Assembly: GCF_051014445.1 (NCBI RefSeq)
Contig: NC_135137.1
Span: forward strand, 33,915,501 to 33,979,500
DNA: 64,000 nucleotides
Direction of reading: 5' to 3'
Origin: Colletes latitarsis
Taxonomy: Eukaryota > Arthropoda > Insecta > Hymenoptera > Colletidae
Shown here: piece by piece, positions 36,756-49,832 of the stretch
Position numbering within the stretch: the first letter of the stretch is position 1
How the letters are laid out: the number at the start of each line of letters is the position of its first letter
Made by a program: the position numbers and the translations under genes
The notes under the pieces: model-generated
Database searches by the model: none
What the model was told of the DNA's origin: nothing
The model's input: the letters and a program-made list of their open reading frames with translations, nothing else

Positions 36756-37847
36756 GGAACAACACCAATTACAGTGGTACCAGATGAATAGTCTCCACAA
36801 AGTTGAACATAATAATAAAGTTCACAATCAGCCAATATTTCCGGCACTGTAGATTTTATCGGACAACGAACATATTGTTACGATGTTGTCATAATGAAAA
36901 TTACTAACGAAACTCATATTTTAATCTAAGACTCATTTCACATGCATGGCAAGTCGAACTAGAAAGTTTAATTTAATAAAAGAATATAGCCCCCCGAAAT
37001 ATTTGTATAATTTTAATTTAAAACTACCCCGAGCCCAAATGTTGCTCAGTCCCACAGATGTCTGCGCCAGAACGAAGGGTTTTAGTCTTGGGTCGGATAT
37101 GTACCGGCCGCAAAGGGTTAATAGCTTCGAGGATCGTCGCCTTTCCGGGCGACACGTATCGATTGATAAATCGTCAAGCATCGAGCTGGCTTGTCCGACA
37201 TCCTGGCTGACATCGAGCGGTACAGCGTTCGCGTGAACGGACAGCCGCGATGGTAGCTCGCCGCAACTAGTCGTCGACTCTGCTTTACAGATTGACCGAA
37301 GGCGTATACGTGCACGCGAGTACACGCGAGCCTCTAGATGCGCTAACCGACTGCACTTTCCATTTCTGTAATCTCAAAGAGGTCGACCGGCCTGTCCTGC
37401 CTCTGGCCCCCGTCCTTCGCCCCCCCTTTTCCGTGCGGCGTTCGATCTGTTTTGCTTGTTGCCGCGTGCCTCGTACCTCGACGTTGCACTTTCGCGGCGC
37501 CGCGGCGCGCCTCGACGACCCGTAGAAATAGAAGGAACTCCTTGTCGGCGGTCGCGCGCCTTATATAGAAGGATTCTGTCCTGCGAATCGCGCGATAGGA
37601 CGACTCGCGGCGAACGTGCTAAGTCACGGGCCTGTCTAAAATCTGTGTCACACGTATCCCGCTCGTCCCGGACAAAGAAGCGCCTTCATCGCGAGCAAAC
37701 GATGACTTTTCGCGACTTGTCCCCCTCGACTGACCTTTCTCGCAATCAGAGTTTCCTTCGCGTCGCACCGGAGGGGTCTAAATTTCCCACGAAATGTCTA
37801 GTAATCACGCAAACGTCCTGTATTCAAATTTAAATTCATATTCGATT
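36756..37847. other. Gene-free stretch with one MITE-like end
   Basis: No gene recognised. GCCGCAAAGGG followed by TTAA (37109-37122) resembles a right end of the TTAA-type MITEs, but no left end is found. The CpG-rich part at 37300-37800 holds overlapping frames only. Confidence 0.45.
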
Positions 37848-38702
37848 AAATACTCAATTTATAATCCAGTTCTATCGCAGACCAGGTGTATAGTCAATAG
37901 GAATTGCTGAAACTTCTTTGGGTATGTAGAGTCAAAGTAAATGTCAAAATAAACATGGAAGACTGCAAAAATTATAGTAGCTGATATGATCATTAGATAG
38001 TGGATGAAATACCCTTTAAAATGAGCGTTTGTACGAGTCGATAGCTCAATTAGTTCCGGAGATATAGCGATTTTAGTTTCAAGTCGATGCGATGGCTAGT
38101 TCCGGAGATAGGGTTTGTTTACGTTTTGTTGTGCGCTCGCGAGTTCATTGATAACGCGCGCGTGACAATAGTAAACAGTGCGTAGTAAATTCTTGGAAAT
38201 ACTACGCCCGGCTCTAGGTCACTCGATCACGCGTCACGTACGAGACAAAGAGGTCCAGCGCGACGCGTCAGACGAAGACAGCGATAGTCAAATTAAGAAA
38301 AATACCATTTTACATAAATTACGATATCTCGAAAACGGTAAGTCGGATCGACAAAAACCAAAAACCACTTTAAAGGGGAGGCTTTTCCGCTGCTAACGGT
38401 GGCTCGATCATGGAGAAAAAGTTAATAATTTCGGAACTGCAGGTAATTAAAGTTTTTAGTAATTTAATGCGCGTTAGCAGTCTGCCGTAACACGGAAAGC
38501 GCCATAAGAGAAATTTCTACAAATTACCTCTTTACATAAATTACGATATCTCGGAAACGAAAAGTCGGATCGACAAAAACCAAAAACCATTTTAAAGGGG
38601 AAGCCTTACCGCTTCTAACAGTGGCTCAATAATGGATATAACACTAGTAGATTCGAAACTAAACTTGTACTACTTTTAATACGCGATATTAGACTGTTCT
38701 AA
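37848..38702 (+). repeat. ~860-bp dispersed repeat, copy 2
   Basis: Same element and orientation as 5938-6800, 31.9 kb away. The internal 222-bp offset duplication is present as in copy 1, and so is the GTG-initiated 72-codon frame (38178-38396). The differences are scattered substitutions, a one-base insertion (cgcgcgtgaca against cgcgcgtaca), and a shortened 3' end. Close similarity over its length suggests fairly recent dispersal or gene conversion. Confidence 0.85.
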
Positions 38703-39138
38703 CAAAATAGATATTGAAAACAAGCAATAAGAATAAAAGTGAATATTGAAAAAGTCATCGTACGTATACTATAAGAAACATCGTAGAGTTAAATAGCGAC
38801 CAAACGACGTAACGCTAGGTTGCAACTACGCAGGCTCGAGAGTTAAACGGAGACAGCTACTCGATCAGAAGCGCATCCACGACTTCTCTCTCCGAGAACA
38901 GCCATTCGCGGTTCGGTAATCGTTCTCGCAAATGGATCCCCTGATATACCGCAAACACAGCAACCGATGTTAATCTTCCGGTCAAATAAGCGAATTTACT
39001 CGGTCCGCGGGCAAGAAATTGTAATTGCGCGGAAGCATCGACTTAATTAAACAACGAGTGAGAGAGACGGGGGGTGGAAAAGGTCCGCGGAGCTCGATTG
39101 GCCCGGAAGCCGTTTTATCGCGGGAGATGCGGCCGTGG
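38703..39138. other. Gene-free stretch
   Basis: AT-rich flank of the repeat passing into a CpG-rich block. Nothing recognised. Confidence 0.45.
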
Positions 39139-39220
39139 GACGGAGGAAGGACGAAGAAAGTGGAAGAACTCGAAGAAGGAACTCGAGAAAGAGCGGAACG
39201 GAAGGATCGATAAACGAAGG
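39139..39220 (+). repeat. Polypurine tract
   Basis: Built mainly of GGA, GAA and AAG words, similar in style to 2903-3047. Overlapping frames encode Arg/Glu/Lys-rich low complexity and are not credible genes. Confidence 0.5.
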
Positions 39221-40516
39221 CCGCGACGGACGGCTCGCGAGCTTTATCCGAACGTTCCAATTACCGAGTTCAGATCTCGGATCTGCGGGTTTATTTGTAC
39301 GCTAGGCTGTCTCGTAGGTGTACGAGCGCGTACACGGTTCTTCGCGAGCCAGAAAGGGAAGACACACGTGAACGCGAGATAGCGAGCGCTCGCGCGCGCT
39401 CCCGCGGAGCTCGCGGACAGATAGCATCGGACGGGAGCCGAAGCATGTAATTGATTCAGAGTAAAACAATGAGCCTCTATGTGGAACCGTACCGCGTGTA
39501 CTGCGTGCGCGTCTTGCACGATGCTCCACTGCCAGACGGCTCGTAAATTCACGGCTCCGTGAAGCCCGACGGAGTTCCGCGCGTCTGGATCTTCCGCTTC
39601 TTCGTGGCTGTCGATGATGGGGCCAGACGTCGGCGAACTTTTCCACGGAACGATCACGTAACAACAATTCTCAACATTATCCATACGGAGTTGTTGCAAA
39701 CTAAACTTTGCCCGTTGGCCACGTGGTATACACTTCAATTATTTTACCGGACAATGGTAATACTTGATACGTTTCTAAAAAACTTTCATACTCTTCTAAA
39801 TCATTTCAGTAAATATATTATTATAATTGCAACGTCAAAATTCTGCTATTTTTACTGTACCACTTGGGTACTTTTGTTCGGAAAGAATACCTTTATTACC
39901 TTGATATTTGCAAAAGGTGTTTCGCGTATTCCGTTCCTGCGTAATTGACATTTTTGCATAAACGAGTTGGGTGCTCTTACACGAATGTCTAGTTTCATTC
40001 ATATTACTTCTCATGCACGCTCTACACGCTGTAATAAGTTTGCCAAGTCATTCAGTACAGACAAATATGCTACGTTATTCAGATACCACCACGCGAAAAA
40101 ATACATCGCGAAACCCTTTCAGCTCCACAAGGGACAGAAGCAGGGGAGCCACTTCAGGGACTGAAACTTTAATTCACAGGCTTATGTTTGTACGATATTT
40201 TTTATTCCACCGAGTACCTTACGGGCGAAGTACCTTGCACAAGTATAATCTTAAGTTCTCAAACATGCTTCTTCAACGTTCCGTAAATTTTCTGCCTAGA
40301 TAAGTTGAGTGACCCCTGTGTATAAAATATATGACAGAGGGTTATTACTGATTTGCAAGTTGACACTATATTATTTTTGTATCTCAAATATTCTCATTTT
40401 TCTGTTACTTCGTGTAGGTTGAACGTAGCAATAATCGAAGTACCATCGTTATCAATTAAATATTGAGCTCCAGTATTAGTTTCATCGTTCCAAAAATATT
40501 CCCATCGTCGATATCT
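39221..40516. other. Gene-free stretch
   Basis: CpG-rich to about 39660, then AT-rich. Frames of 100-164 codons (39244-39948) lack recognisable domains. No repeat was seen other than those listed. Confidence 0.4.
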
Positions 40517-41554
40517 TATACAGGGTGTTCGGCCACCCCTGGGAAAAATTTTAATGAGGGATTCTAGAGGCCAAAATAAGACAAAAATCAAGAATACCAA
40601 TTTGTCGATGGAGGCTTTGTTAAAAAGTTATTAACGTTTAAAGTTCCGACCGAACTGAATGTTTTTCTAGAAACTGGGTAGGATTTCGGGGGTATGTGTA
40701 TTCACCAAAAATGGTTATATTTAACCCCAGAACCTAAAAATAATTTTTTTAGAATGATTTGAAAAATTTTTTTTTCGTCGAAAAATTTAGGCACCTACCG
40801 TGTCGATTTTTCTTAAAAATTCCTTTTTCATTTTTAGTAATTTTGTTTGACGCCCTACAGAAAAGTTGTCTAATACTTTCTTGTAGGTACCTATGAGCTC
40901 TACTTCAGAAAAAAGTTTCATTGAAATATATTCACAATTGTAGGAGTTATGGCTGTTTGCAAATTGGACCATTTTTATGGGGTTTTTTTCATTTTGCAGG
41001 GTCAAGGACCAACTTTTCGAATATTTTTGCGATTTGTATATATTCTCCACCAAAATACGCGTAGTTTGCTTTTTTAAACATTAAAATCGTCCAATCCGTT
41101 CAGAAGTTATGACGTTTTAAAGATTCGCATGAAAATTCGGGCAGACATTTCTGGCCAGAAATTACATTTTCGGTAAGGAATTTTTTTCTCGAAACTGAGT
41201 AGGATTTCGGGGGTATGTCTGTTGACCAAAAATGCTTACAATTGACCCCTGCAACTAAAAATAATTTTTCCAGAACAATTCGAAAGTCTTTTTTTTCACC
41301 CATAACTTTCAGCACTTACTCGAATTTTTTTCTCGAAACTGAGTAGGATTTCGGTGGTATGTGTATTCACCAAAAATGATTGTAATTGTCCCCCGCAACC
41401 GAAAATAATTTTTCCAGAACGATTTGAAATTTTTGAATTTAATTGTTAATAACTTTTTAACGAAGCCTCCATCAACAAATTGGTATTCTTGAATGAAGGC
41501 CTCTAGTATCCTCAATTAAAATTTTTTACCAGGGGTGGCCGAACACCCTGTATA
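40517..41554 (+). mobile_element. Complete TIR element, ~1.04 kb, non-autonomous
   Basis: Begins tata then cagggtgttcggccacccctg and ends with the exact inverse, caggggtggccgaacaccctg then tata. The outer 24 bp including TA match perfectly. The inverted arms extend to about 40634 on the left and from about 41445 on the right, roughly 110 bp each with a few differences. The interior holds at least three diverged copies of a module (tagaaactgggtaggatttc near 40669, then near 41193 and 41334). The frames inside are short and without features, so there is no transposase. TA-rich flanks suggest a Tc1/mariner-like target preference; this assignment is inference. Confidence 0.85.
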
Positions 41555-42356
41555 TAGTTTACAAAAAAACTGTTTAATACTTGCAGAGTCCGCAGCAGTA
41601 CACAGCGAAGCGAGTCCGATAACTAAACATCTCGCTCGGATCGCGGTTGGAATCGGCGAAACGTTTTCCACTTTTCAGAAGGCAGGGACGACTATGCCGT
41701 GCAAAAGGTAAAAAGGAACGTTCTGGCATCGCCATTTGGCCACTGACGGTGGGCGTCCGGCTCGGCGTATGATGTACGACAAATGTAAATAGAAAAGCAA
41801 CGCGAGAGCCGGACCGGACAAAGCCATAGCGCGCCGGGACGAGCGAACAAAGCCGAGGGACTTTTATTATAATAATCTGCAGCGTATGCAACCGAATGCT
41901 CGTCTCGTGCGTTTCCTCCTACTCTTTTTCAACCCTCTCCGGGCTCAGTACCCCTTACCGCCGCCGCGCGCAATCCTCTCCTTTTACCGCTCCGCGATGC
42001 ACTTTATTGCGAGCAACCCCTTTTTTTTTTTAAGCGACGCGGTGGGCCCCGCCGCATCGGAATATCGCGAGGAGAGCAACGCGTCATGAAAATGCGTGCG
42101 TGCCGGCGGCAGAGAGCAGGCCGGTACGTGCTTTCGACAGCTTTGTGGAGCGTTACGAGCGTCGATGTGTCTGCGTACGCGCGGAAATGATGCCGCGACG
42201 CGAGGGAGAACGAGTGTTTCATGCCTTCTTCGCGAGGGCGGATTAGAAATATTCATGCGAGCCGCCGGAACCTGGAAAATTCCAGCGCGAACGATCGAAG
42301 AGGGAAACACGTCGATTTAGAACTTATAAAATACTCAGAGAAATGCATTTGGGGCA
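41555..42356. other. Gene-free stretch
   Basis: CpG-rich with overlapping frames on both strands (41574-42320) and an 11-base T run at 42021-42031. No gene recognised. Confidence 0.45.
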
Positions 42357-42689
42357 TATACAGGGTGTTCGGCCACCCCTGAGAAAAACTTTAATAGTAG
42401 ATTTTACGGATAATTGGATTATATCTACATATGAAGTGATAAAAACGAGGAATATAATCACTGATCTCTGGCTACACATTATATTTCAGGCAAAGAATTT
42501 TTTTCTCAAAAGTATTCACAAAAAATGATTGTAATTGCCCCCCAGAACTGAAAATAATTTTTCCAGAATGATGGATGCCGGATAATTCGAACACTACTGT
42601 ATCATTGTTCCTGATTTCCCGATAAACAATTCCTGGGGTATAAAGCGATACAGAGGTCTTTCCCCAGAAGTAGCCGAACACCCTGTATA
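42357..42689. mobile_element. Short derivative (MITE) of the tacagggtg TIR element
   Basis: Starts tatacagggtgttcggccac and ends agccgaacaccctgtata. Inside it keeps part of the shared module (aaaaatgattgtaattgccc then agaactgaaaataatttttc). The rest differs from the 1.04-kb copy, so it is an internally deleted and diverged relative. It carries no coding capacity. Confidence 0.8.
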
Positions 42690-42704
42690 GGAATTGATGA
42701 TCGT

Positions 42705-42768
42705 TTGAGTACTTATGAGAAAGGTATAGATTAGACGTAGCCCTCTACAGGAACTATCACCACAAACT
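42705..42768 (+). repeat. Short dispersed repeat, copy 2
   Basis: Matches 18761-18833 (ttgagtacttatgagaaagg up to ggaactatcaccac). It lies only about 15 bp from the right end of the TIR element at 42357-42689, so the transposon may have inserted next to or into an older copy of this repeat. Confidence 0.6.
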
Positions 42769-44282
42769 ATTGCTTTATATTAAATCTACTGCTGTGAATT
42801 GATCCGTAAATAGCTGTAATAAGCTACGAACTCGACGGAGGAAAATATGAAAAATGTTTCGGCGCGCAAAGGGTTGAGGGTTAACTTGCTTTTCGCGGTG
42901 AGTGTACGCTCTCGTACAGCGCGAGATGCACGGAGTCGCGCGTTGCAGTCGAAGGGCCCCGGCGCGGATCCTTTATATTTTTCTCTCCCTTGGCTTGCAC
43001 CTAAAACACCGACAGGAAGAAAACTCCGTCACGCCCGCCAACCCTTCTTTCGTCTTTTGTCCGCGGCGAGAGAGCGGTCTCGCTCTTTTCTTCCTCCTTG
43101 TTACAATTAGGTATAATTATGCGCGCAACGGGGACGCGCGCCGATACTCTCGCGGCCCCATCGACGCGTAAGTGTCGGGGCCCTCCGGATGAATTAAAAT
43201 CCCCGGCTAGCGAGCAACGATCGCCGTAGAAAACGGGCTCGTTAATGATGGCTCGGGAAGAAGCGTCATTGTGCGTCCGCGCTCCTTGCAGCCGCTTTCT
43301 TTCATTCGCGACGACGCCGCGCGTGACTCGATGACGTGCTTTCCCAATGGAATAATGCCGTAATTAAATTTCTACTACGCGAGCGGTCTTTGTGCTAGCG
43401 TCCGTACTTTGTCTATGGGGGCTCCCCCTTCGACGAGATTGCTCTGCCCCTCGCGCGCCCGCTGATCCTTTGGTCGTATTAATTCCGATGATTCGGTGTA
43501 AATTCGTGAAACAGTCTCGCCGTGCTTTTCGATTTGCCGCGCGGAGTTGCTCACGGGGTGTCGTGCATTGATTTCTTGTCTAATTTAGAGGCCCCGGATA
43601 ACAGTATTTACGAGAAGCGTACCCGACGAGAAGAAGAATTTATATCCATCGTAATCGCTCCAAGTGCGTAGTGACTATTAGATTCGTTCGAGTATGGCGC
43701 GAAATAAAAACTTGCAAGATGGAATGGAAGACGATGATCGTAGCGAGCGAATTGAACTGCGTATTCAACAGGCTCGTCTTGTTCCCGGAATAATAATTAT
43801 AGTCGTAGGTTAGCGAGTTTTTGCGATAGTTCTAACGAGAACTTTTGCAATGTCTTGCTTTTCTTTAGAAATTTCTTCTCGAAGTCGATACAAAGTTCAC
43901 GTGGGAAAGTATCGTGTAATGAAAATAAATTTCGTTACGTAGGTATCTCTGTGCTTATCGTTAACTTGCTTTCGGGGTGGACTGTATGTACACGCGTGTC
44001 GACGCGTACGTGCAAAAGGGGGCGAACAGCGAACGTGCAATCTATTAGAGCGCGTCCCCGCGTGCTCGTTTCTTTTTCCCCGTTCCGTTTTCTGGTGGGC
44101 GTCATCGCGGCGATAACGGTGATGAGAACGATAGCAGGGATGTCTCTGTAATTACGCGCCGGCGTAACTCGCCACGCGTCGCGAATTGTCGGACGTACGA
44201 GTTTGAAACAGGTGAGAGAGGTCTTTCGAAGACCGTCGAGGATTCATTTTTCGCGCCCATTGCGCACCAGAGGGCTGAAGAT
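42769..44282. other. Gene-free stretch
   Basis: CpG-rich, no gene recognised. GCGCAAAGGGTTGAGGG followed by TTAA (42864-42884) resembles an isolated TTAA-type MITE end. A plus-strand pyrimidine tract ending ttag then gtataa at 43080-43116 looks splice-like but its donor is weak. Confidence 0.4.
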
Positions 44283-44910
44283 TCCGTGGAGCGAAGATAT
44301 TTCGGTCACTGAGTTCTTTATCCAAGGGCGGTGAATTGTGTACGGACTAGTTCGGCGGACGCGTGAAAACAGAACCGAGAAACTATGTCGAGCAAACGTG
44401 GGAAAATGTTACTCGACTTTGAATGCAAACTGTGTTTTCGTTTGGAAACGGATGGTCTAGTCTCGGGGAAATTAATTCGGTGAGAACTAGGGTAGTGTAT
44501 TTGAAGGGTCATATAACTTGTTCGATTGTTTTTTTATCGTAAAACATGATATTTGATCTGCCGAGCGAAGTAATAAAAATACACAGGAGAGGAAAGGGCG
44601 CCGGAATTTGCTGGGAATTACTTCCGAATGCGATACGTAGGCCGGAGTTGAAGGTTTTGTCGAGCGAAGCAGAAGAATTCGGTCACTGAGTTTTTACCCG
44701 ACGGCGGTAAATTGTCGATGAACTAGTTTGAAATATGTGGCGAGGCAGAAACGAATCTATGTCGAGCAAAGGTAGCGGGTGAGAATGGGATCGAGTTAAT
44801 TAACGTTACTTAACTCCGAATGCAATCTAAATTTTCGTTCGGAAACCTCGGGTTGTCGATAAGAGAGCGTAAAAGGAATTACCGGTAGTAGTACGTTCAA
44901 GTTATCGCGT
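44283..44910 (+). repeat. Degenerate direct duplication, ~377-bp offset
   Basis: The segments 44283-44530 and 44655-44910 share an ordered series of motifs: gcgaag, ttcggtcactgagtt (44301 and 44678), ggcggt then aattgt, gaactagtt or ggactagtt, ctatgtcgagcaaa, and an ending near tttcgttyggaaac. The offset is 377 bp at the clearest anchor. Weakly similar open frames on the minus strand over both copies follow from the DNA similarity and do not indicate a gene family. Divergence is considerable, so the duplication is old. Confidence 0.65.
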
Positions 44911-47900
44911 GAATGAAGAAGTTGCGGTTGTACGTATAATTTATGCAAGATTAACGATCTAAGACGTTTACTCTGAGTATTGTAACCTGGGTGAAGCAAT
45001 CGAAATAGACGAAAGCTCGAGTCTTTCTGAATCTTGAATTATCGATAGATTACTTTAAAAGGAAAAGTAAATTGTACATTTAAAAATTAAAAATTAGGAA
45101 GACATTTTCGACTCGACTGATTGTAAATGAGCTACCCTAGTCACTCGAATCTGGTCACTGTAATTTGAATATGATTTATTTTCTTTTTAGATTTCGTTTC
45201 ACTCGTCCTAGATATGAATTCCAACATTGTTTAAGGAATTTGCAAAATGAAACGAATGCAATTTCTATCCGTATCGAGCCGCTGCACGAAACTACTAGCC
45301 CCATCTGTGCTCCCAGTGAGAAACCCTCGACTGGCATCGCGCAGGGCCACGTGAAAGCTCAAGCTGCGTTCGAAAGCACGTGCTAGAACGAAATACACCG
45401 GAGGAGATTTAAAACTTCTTTCACGGCGGTCTTTGTTAAAACTGCATCGCGTTTCTCTCAGTAGCGATCCGCCGCGGCAACGAGAGACCCTTTCACGAGC
45501 TTTTATTTCATAAATTTACAACTTTGATCAAGCCGGGGCAAACAAGAGCTTTCCGACACTATCTTTACCAGCGATACCATCTCCGTTCGCCAGGCTTCGC
45601 GTTCAACGATCGAGAATCCAGGTCATCCTAATCCTTTCGCGAAAGAACGCAAAGAAAAAGCGCCACCCCCTGCTCGCGTTGCATCCCTCTGTCCATGAAA
45701 TTTCCTTTCTCGATCCAAAGGAGGCACGTACGAACCGAACCGGGTTGCACGCAAAACCGCGAGCTCTCCAGGCTGTAAAAAAGTTACAGCGCCCGTTCCG
45801 AGACTTCGACTCACGCGCGCTTTGCAACCGCGCCGCGTGCATCGAGCAGAATGCATCCTCAAACGGCGGCAACGCCAACTTTTGAAAGCTGCTCGTTCGC
45901 GCGGTGCAAACGAGAAAGGGAAACGGGTTAAATTCAGCACCGCCACGGGGCTGAAAGCACTGCGTTGCCCGATTTTTAACCGGAAACGAAATCCCCGGGG
46001 AAATTGCATATCCTCTGTTCGCGAAGCGACGAGGAAAAAACGCGATACTCTGAATGAGATCCGCGTAATCCGCGAGTCAACCAAGACGTCGCGTTTGAAC
46101 GTTCCGCGCCTAGTGAATCGAGGAAACGTACACAGCCTCCAGAGTGAATCGCGCGTTGTTCGTACGCGCGTCGCTTTGCGTGTATTCGAGCGTTTCGCGG
46201 CGGACGGTTGCGCGCGCATTCCGATTCAATCCGATAAGGTGACTCGCCGCATGAAAGTCATCGTGACTAATTAGCGTAATGACGATCGGTGGAGAGCCGC
46301 GGCGGCGTCGGCCACAGAAATTATTGAAAGCTTCCGCTAAATCGCGCGCCACCGCGCTGCGGCGTTGCTTATTGTCGGTTCGTCGGCCGCCGCGACCTAT
46401 GCTTGGAACGCGCACCGACGCCGGGAAAATTTCTCTGTAAACAACCGCCTCGAGCACCGACGCGCAACATTTAACGCGAATCGATCCTGAGCAAACGATG
46501 CTGCGACAGTGATACTCGATGTTTCGACATCGACGCTGATGAGGTCTGCTACCTTCGAGAATTTCTTCGACGGAGATTATTCCACGTCCTCGCGCGATGG
46601 ATTCTTCTAGGCTAATTAACCGGAAGGGATATCGTTCATTCATTTATTTCGGAATCTCTCTGTCACTTTGTATTGAAAATAGAAGAAAGCATCGGTTTTT
46701 AAATGCCGTCTTTCACTGGCTCCAAGGATGATACAAATGTTCAACTTACGATTCGCGTCGTTTATTTTAAGAATCATTAGCATATTGTCATCGCTACACT
46801 GCGGATGTTTATGCATTTATGGGAAATTTTAATTTTCTAGCAACTACAGAATTCATTTAATATGCAAAAATACAAGAAATACTTGAATTAAGATACGAAT
46901 TATTATCTTCAGGGGTTGAGACAGCCTTCTACAAAGCTTCCATTTCATTAATTCTATTAATAAAAATATGAATTTGCATAAAGATCCGCAGTCTAGTAAT
47001 CACACGTACGATCACAACACCATGCGATGCTTCGATCGACCTAGTGTCCAGATATGAATTTATCGACGAACGGTGAACCGCGTGCGATTCCGCCGATCAA
47101 TCTTGGCGATTTTACCGCAAGCCACCCCCTACGAATATACTCGATCAATCAACCCTACCGCATCTCCTTGTTCACCAATCAGGCGAGGTCTGGTTTCCTC
47201 ACGCGTTTTCCAGCGAGACGAGTATGTGGGTCATTCGCACGGGGACCCTAACGCCCTATCGTCGTTATCATTTCATTCGTAGGATCGTCTCGATATACAT
47301 ATATATGTATATATATTTCCATCGTTAAGGAACGCTCGGGAACGCATGCATGCATTCGCGTATGAAAATTTATGTGCTATGCGCATTCAGCAACCAGCCA
47401 GGCGCCGAGGGTGTCTCACCTGCGTCGTGGAACGGTATGCGTCTCGCTGTATGCGTTTCACGTGCATGATCGCGTACCACGTATGCGCGATCTTTATGTG
47501 CACGGGGGTTGCATTCGCTCCGTAACGACACGTTGAATTCGGGCCGAGTTATTAGACGACGTCGTCGGGGGGAAATCGGGTCAAGTATCTCGCATCGCGC
47601 TTCATTACATGTTCGACTAGAGGGATTAAGAACGCGTTTAGGGGCGCGATGTGCGACGACGGTCGAACGCCTCGATGCTTAGGAGCCTGTTCGATCTGAT
47701 TTCCACGCGCAAGATACGCGACAGGGGGGACAATGCGCCACGTCGGCTGGAAATACTAGTGATATCGACTGCGCTTCCGTCGGAAATTAATACCAAACTT
47801 CCTGTCCCTGTATTTGCAATAGCGACCAGATTTGTCGAAGCACGAAATCTCAGTAATATCGTTAAATATTATTTTAAATGGTTAACTTTGCTTTATAAAA

Positions 47901-48548
47901 GATACTACTTTCTTACTGGTGTATTCAACCCTACTTGACAAGCAAAATAATTCAAAACACACTAAATAAAAAAGCCTGTGTTATTAAACTGATTTATCAT
48001 GAATTGAATTCCCAAGAGTAAACGACTTGAACTATATTTAATATTATTTTGCACAACCCTTTCCTTATTCTTGCTTTTAATTGAAATTTTCTTTACAACG
48101 CGTTTCTAAGGAGAACTGTAATAATACAAAGTCGACGTCTTTATGATTGCACTCATAGTTAAACCGATGCTTTGATCGGACTGTATTATTTCTTTATCCG
48201 GTACATTGAACGTACAAGCTTCCATTCTTCGTCGATCCGACGATCGGAACAATTCTACTGTCATATTGCTCAAGAATTTAAAGAGAATTTTCAGAGAGCA
48301 GCAGGTTCTCAAGTAACTAAAGTACGGTTTCATTCGATCATCCGTGTTGAATTCAGTCAGACTAAGCTAATATTTACAAAGGAAGCACTCAATCTGTTCC
48401 CTTCAGATTTTAACTTAGTTTCGCTGGATTGATAGATTACGGATCCCGGTTACTGCGTGTAAAATATTAGGTGCAAATTTAAGGCTTTGTTTTCGAGATA
48501 ATTGAATTTGAAAATTAGTCGGATACGAGTTCGATTGAATACGATTTC
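44911..48548. other. Gene-free stretch
   Basis: No supported gene. The block at 45600-46640 is CpG-rich with overlapping antisense frames of 150-198 codons. A simple AT repeat with a perfect 20-bp palindrome (atatac..gtatat) lies at 47293-47317. A donor-like CGCAG|GTGAGA occurs on the minus strand at about 47408-47416 without a convincing acceptor. The rest is featureless. Confidence 0.4.
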
Positions 48549-48586
48549 TCTGCCGCGTCTGTCCATTAATCACTGTTTCTACTTCC
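48549..48586 (+). mobile_element. Half copy of the ~190-bp inverted-repeat MITE
   Basis: tgccgcgtctgtccattaat followed by cactgtttctacttc is one end of the family with complete copies at 15037-15225 and 51393-51584. The expected inverted end about 190 bp downstream was not found, so the element is broken or the other end has decayed. Confidence 0.6.
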
Positions 48587-49832
48587 GCTGATTCTCTCAT
48601 AAATAAAGCCCCCGACGACAAAAATTTCTAGCTCCGTTCGACACTGCATACTACATTTTTGCTCGCGACTTTTCCAATCATTAAAAGACAACTTTTATTT
48701 ATTTTTAACGCAGTTTCTCGGTCCAGCGCTAACGAGATTATCCGAAGGTTAAATTCCCAAGGGAATCCGTTAGCCTCGCAGCCTACAAATCACCCTTCGT
48801 ACGTTTCAAAGACGATCGAAGCCGGCAAACGTGGCTGGTCACACGATCGATAACAGTCGATTATTGATAAAAACGACGAATCAAAGAAAGGAAAGCAACC
48901 CGTTCGAACGAAGAAGGCCGCGGTAATTATTCTCAGAAGCCGTGTGCGCGCGCTGGTCTGAAAGCTGGAAAATTATTGCCGCGCGCAAACCGGCGTACGC
49001 TTCGCGCGTAAAAACGCTCCTTCTCGTCCCGCGCGAGCCAAGTCTGCGTCAGGCAGGCGAATCGGCAATAGAAGTTCCTCGCTCGCCGACTCTGCGGGCG
49101 ATTGGGTGCAGATTACGGCTTTGTGCTATCGCTTATACCCGTTTCCTATGGACAGCAATTTACGGGTTATCACCGAACGGCAATAAACTTCGGATATCTG
49201 GCTTGGCGAGCCGACGTTCCCGCGGCTGTACGCGCGCCGCGGAGATAGGTGGGACAGCTTGCACATAAAATTACTGTGCCCCGAGTGAAATATAGTTTGT
49301 AAAGTATAAAGTGTTAGAATGACGCGCCGCCGGGACCAGTCGCGCGAGCCCGAGCGCGCGTCACCGACAATGGAGAAATCGACGGACACCTGGCCGATTA
49401 ATTCTCAAGGACGCGAATCCCTGAAGCTCGTCGCGATACGCCTCATCGGTACCGTGAAGCGTTTCGAATCGTACGATGAGAAATTTCCAACGTTTTTTCA
49501 TCCTTGTAATCGACGTTCCTACGGTCACGAAGATCAAAATTTTACTTCGTACGTGGTGGTACTCGTTTCAGTGATGGACGAAGGACTAGGAGCAACGACG
49601 AAAGTTCAGAGCGAATCTGTGTTGCAGCTATTTCTGTGTTAAAGTAATGCATAGTTGTTTACTTTTTCACAAGAAATGGTCGAAAGGGTCAAGTTTGGCT
49701 TAATTATGAAAGTTGTATTTTCAAGTATCGATTAGTATTTTCTGACTGCTAATGGACCAACGTATCTTGCCGTTGGAATGCATTTTATATAATTCTGATT
49801 AATATTAGAATTTTTAATTATACTGTATACTA
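48587..49832. other. Gene-free stretch
   Basis: No gene recognised. CpG-rich around 48950-49480 with short overlapping frames, AT-rich elsewhere. Confidence 0.4.

Noticed and set aside
43080..43116. Plus-strand pyrimidine tract followed by attag then gtataa, a possible plus-strand recursive site
   Set aside because: Non-pyrimidine bases separate the tract from the AG and the donor GTATAA is poor; isolated on that strand.
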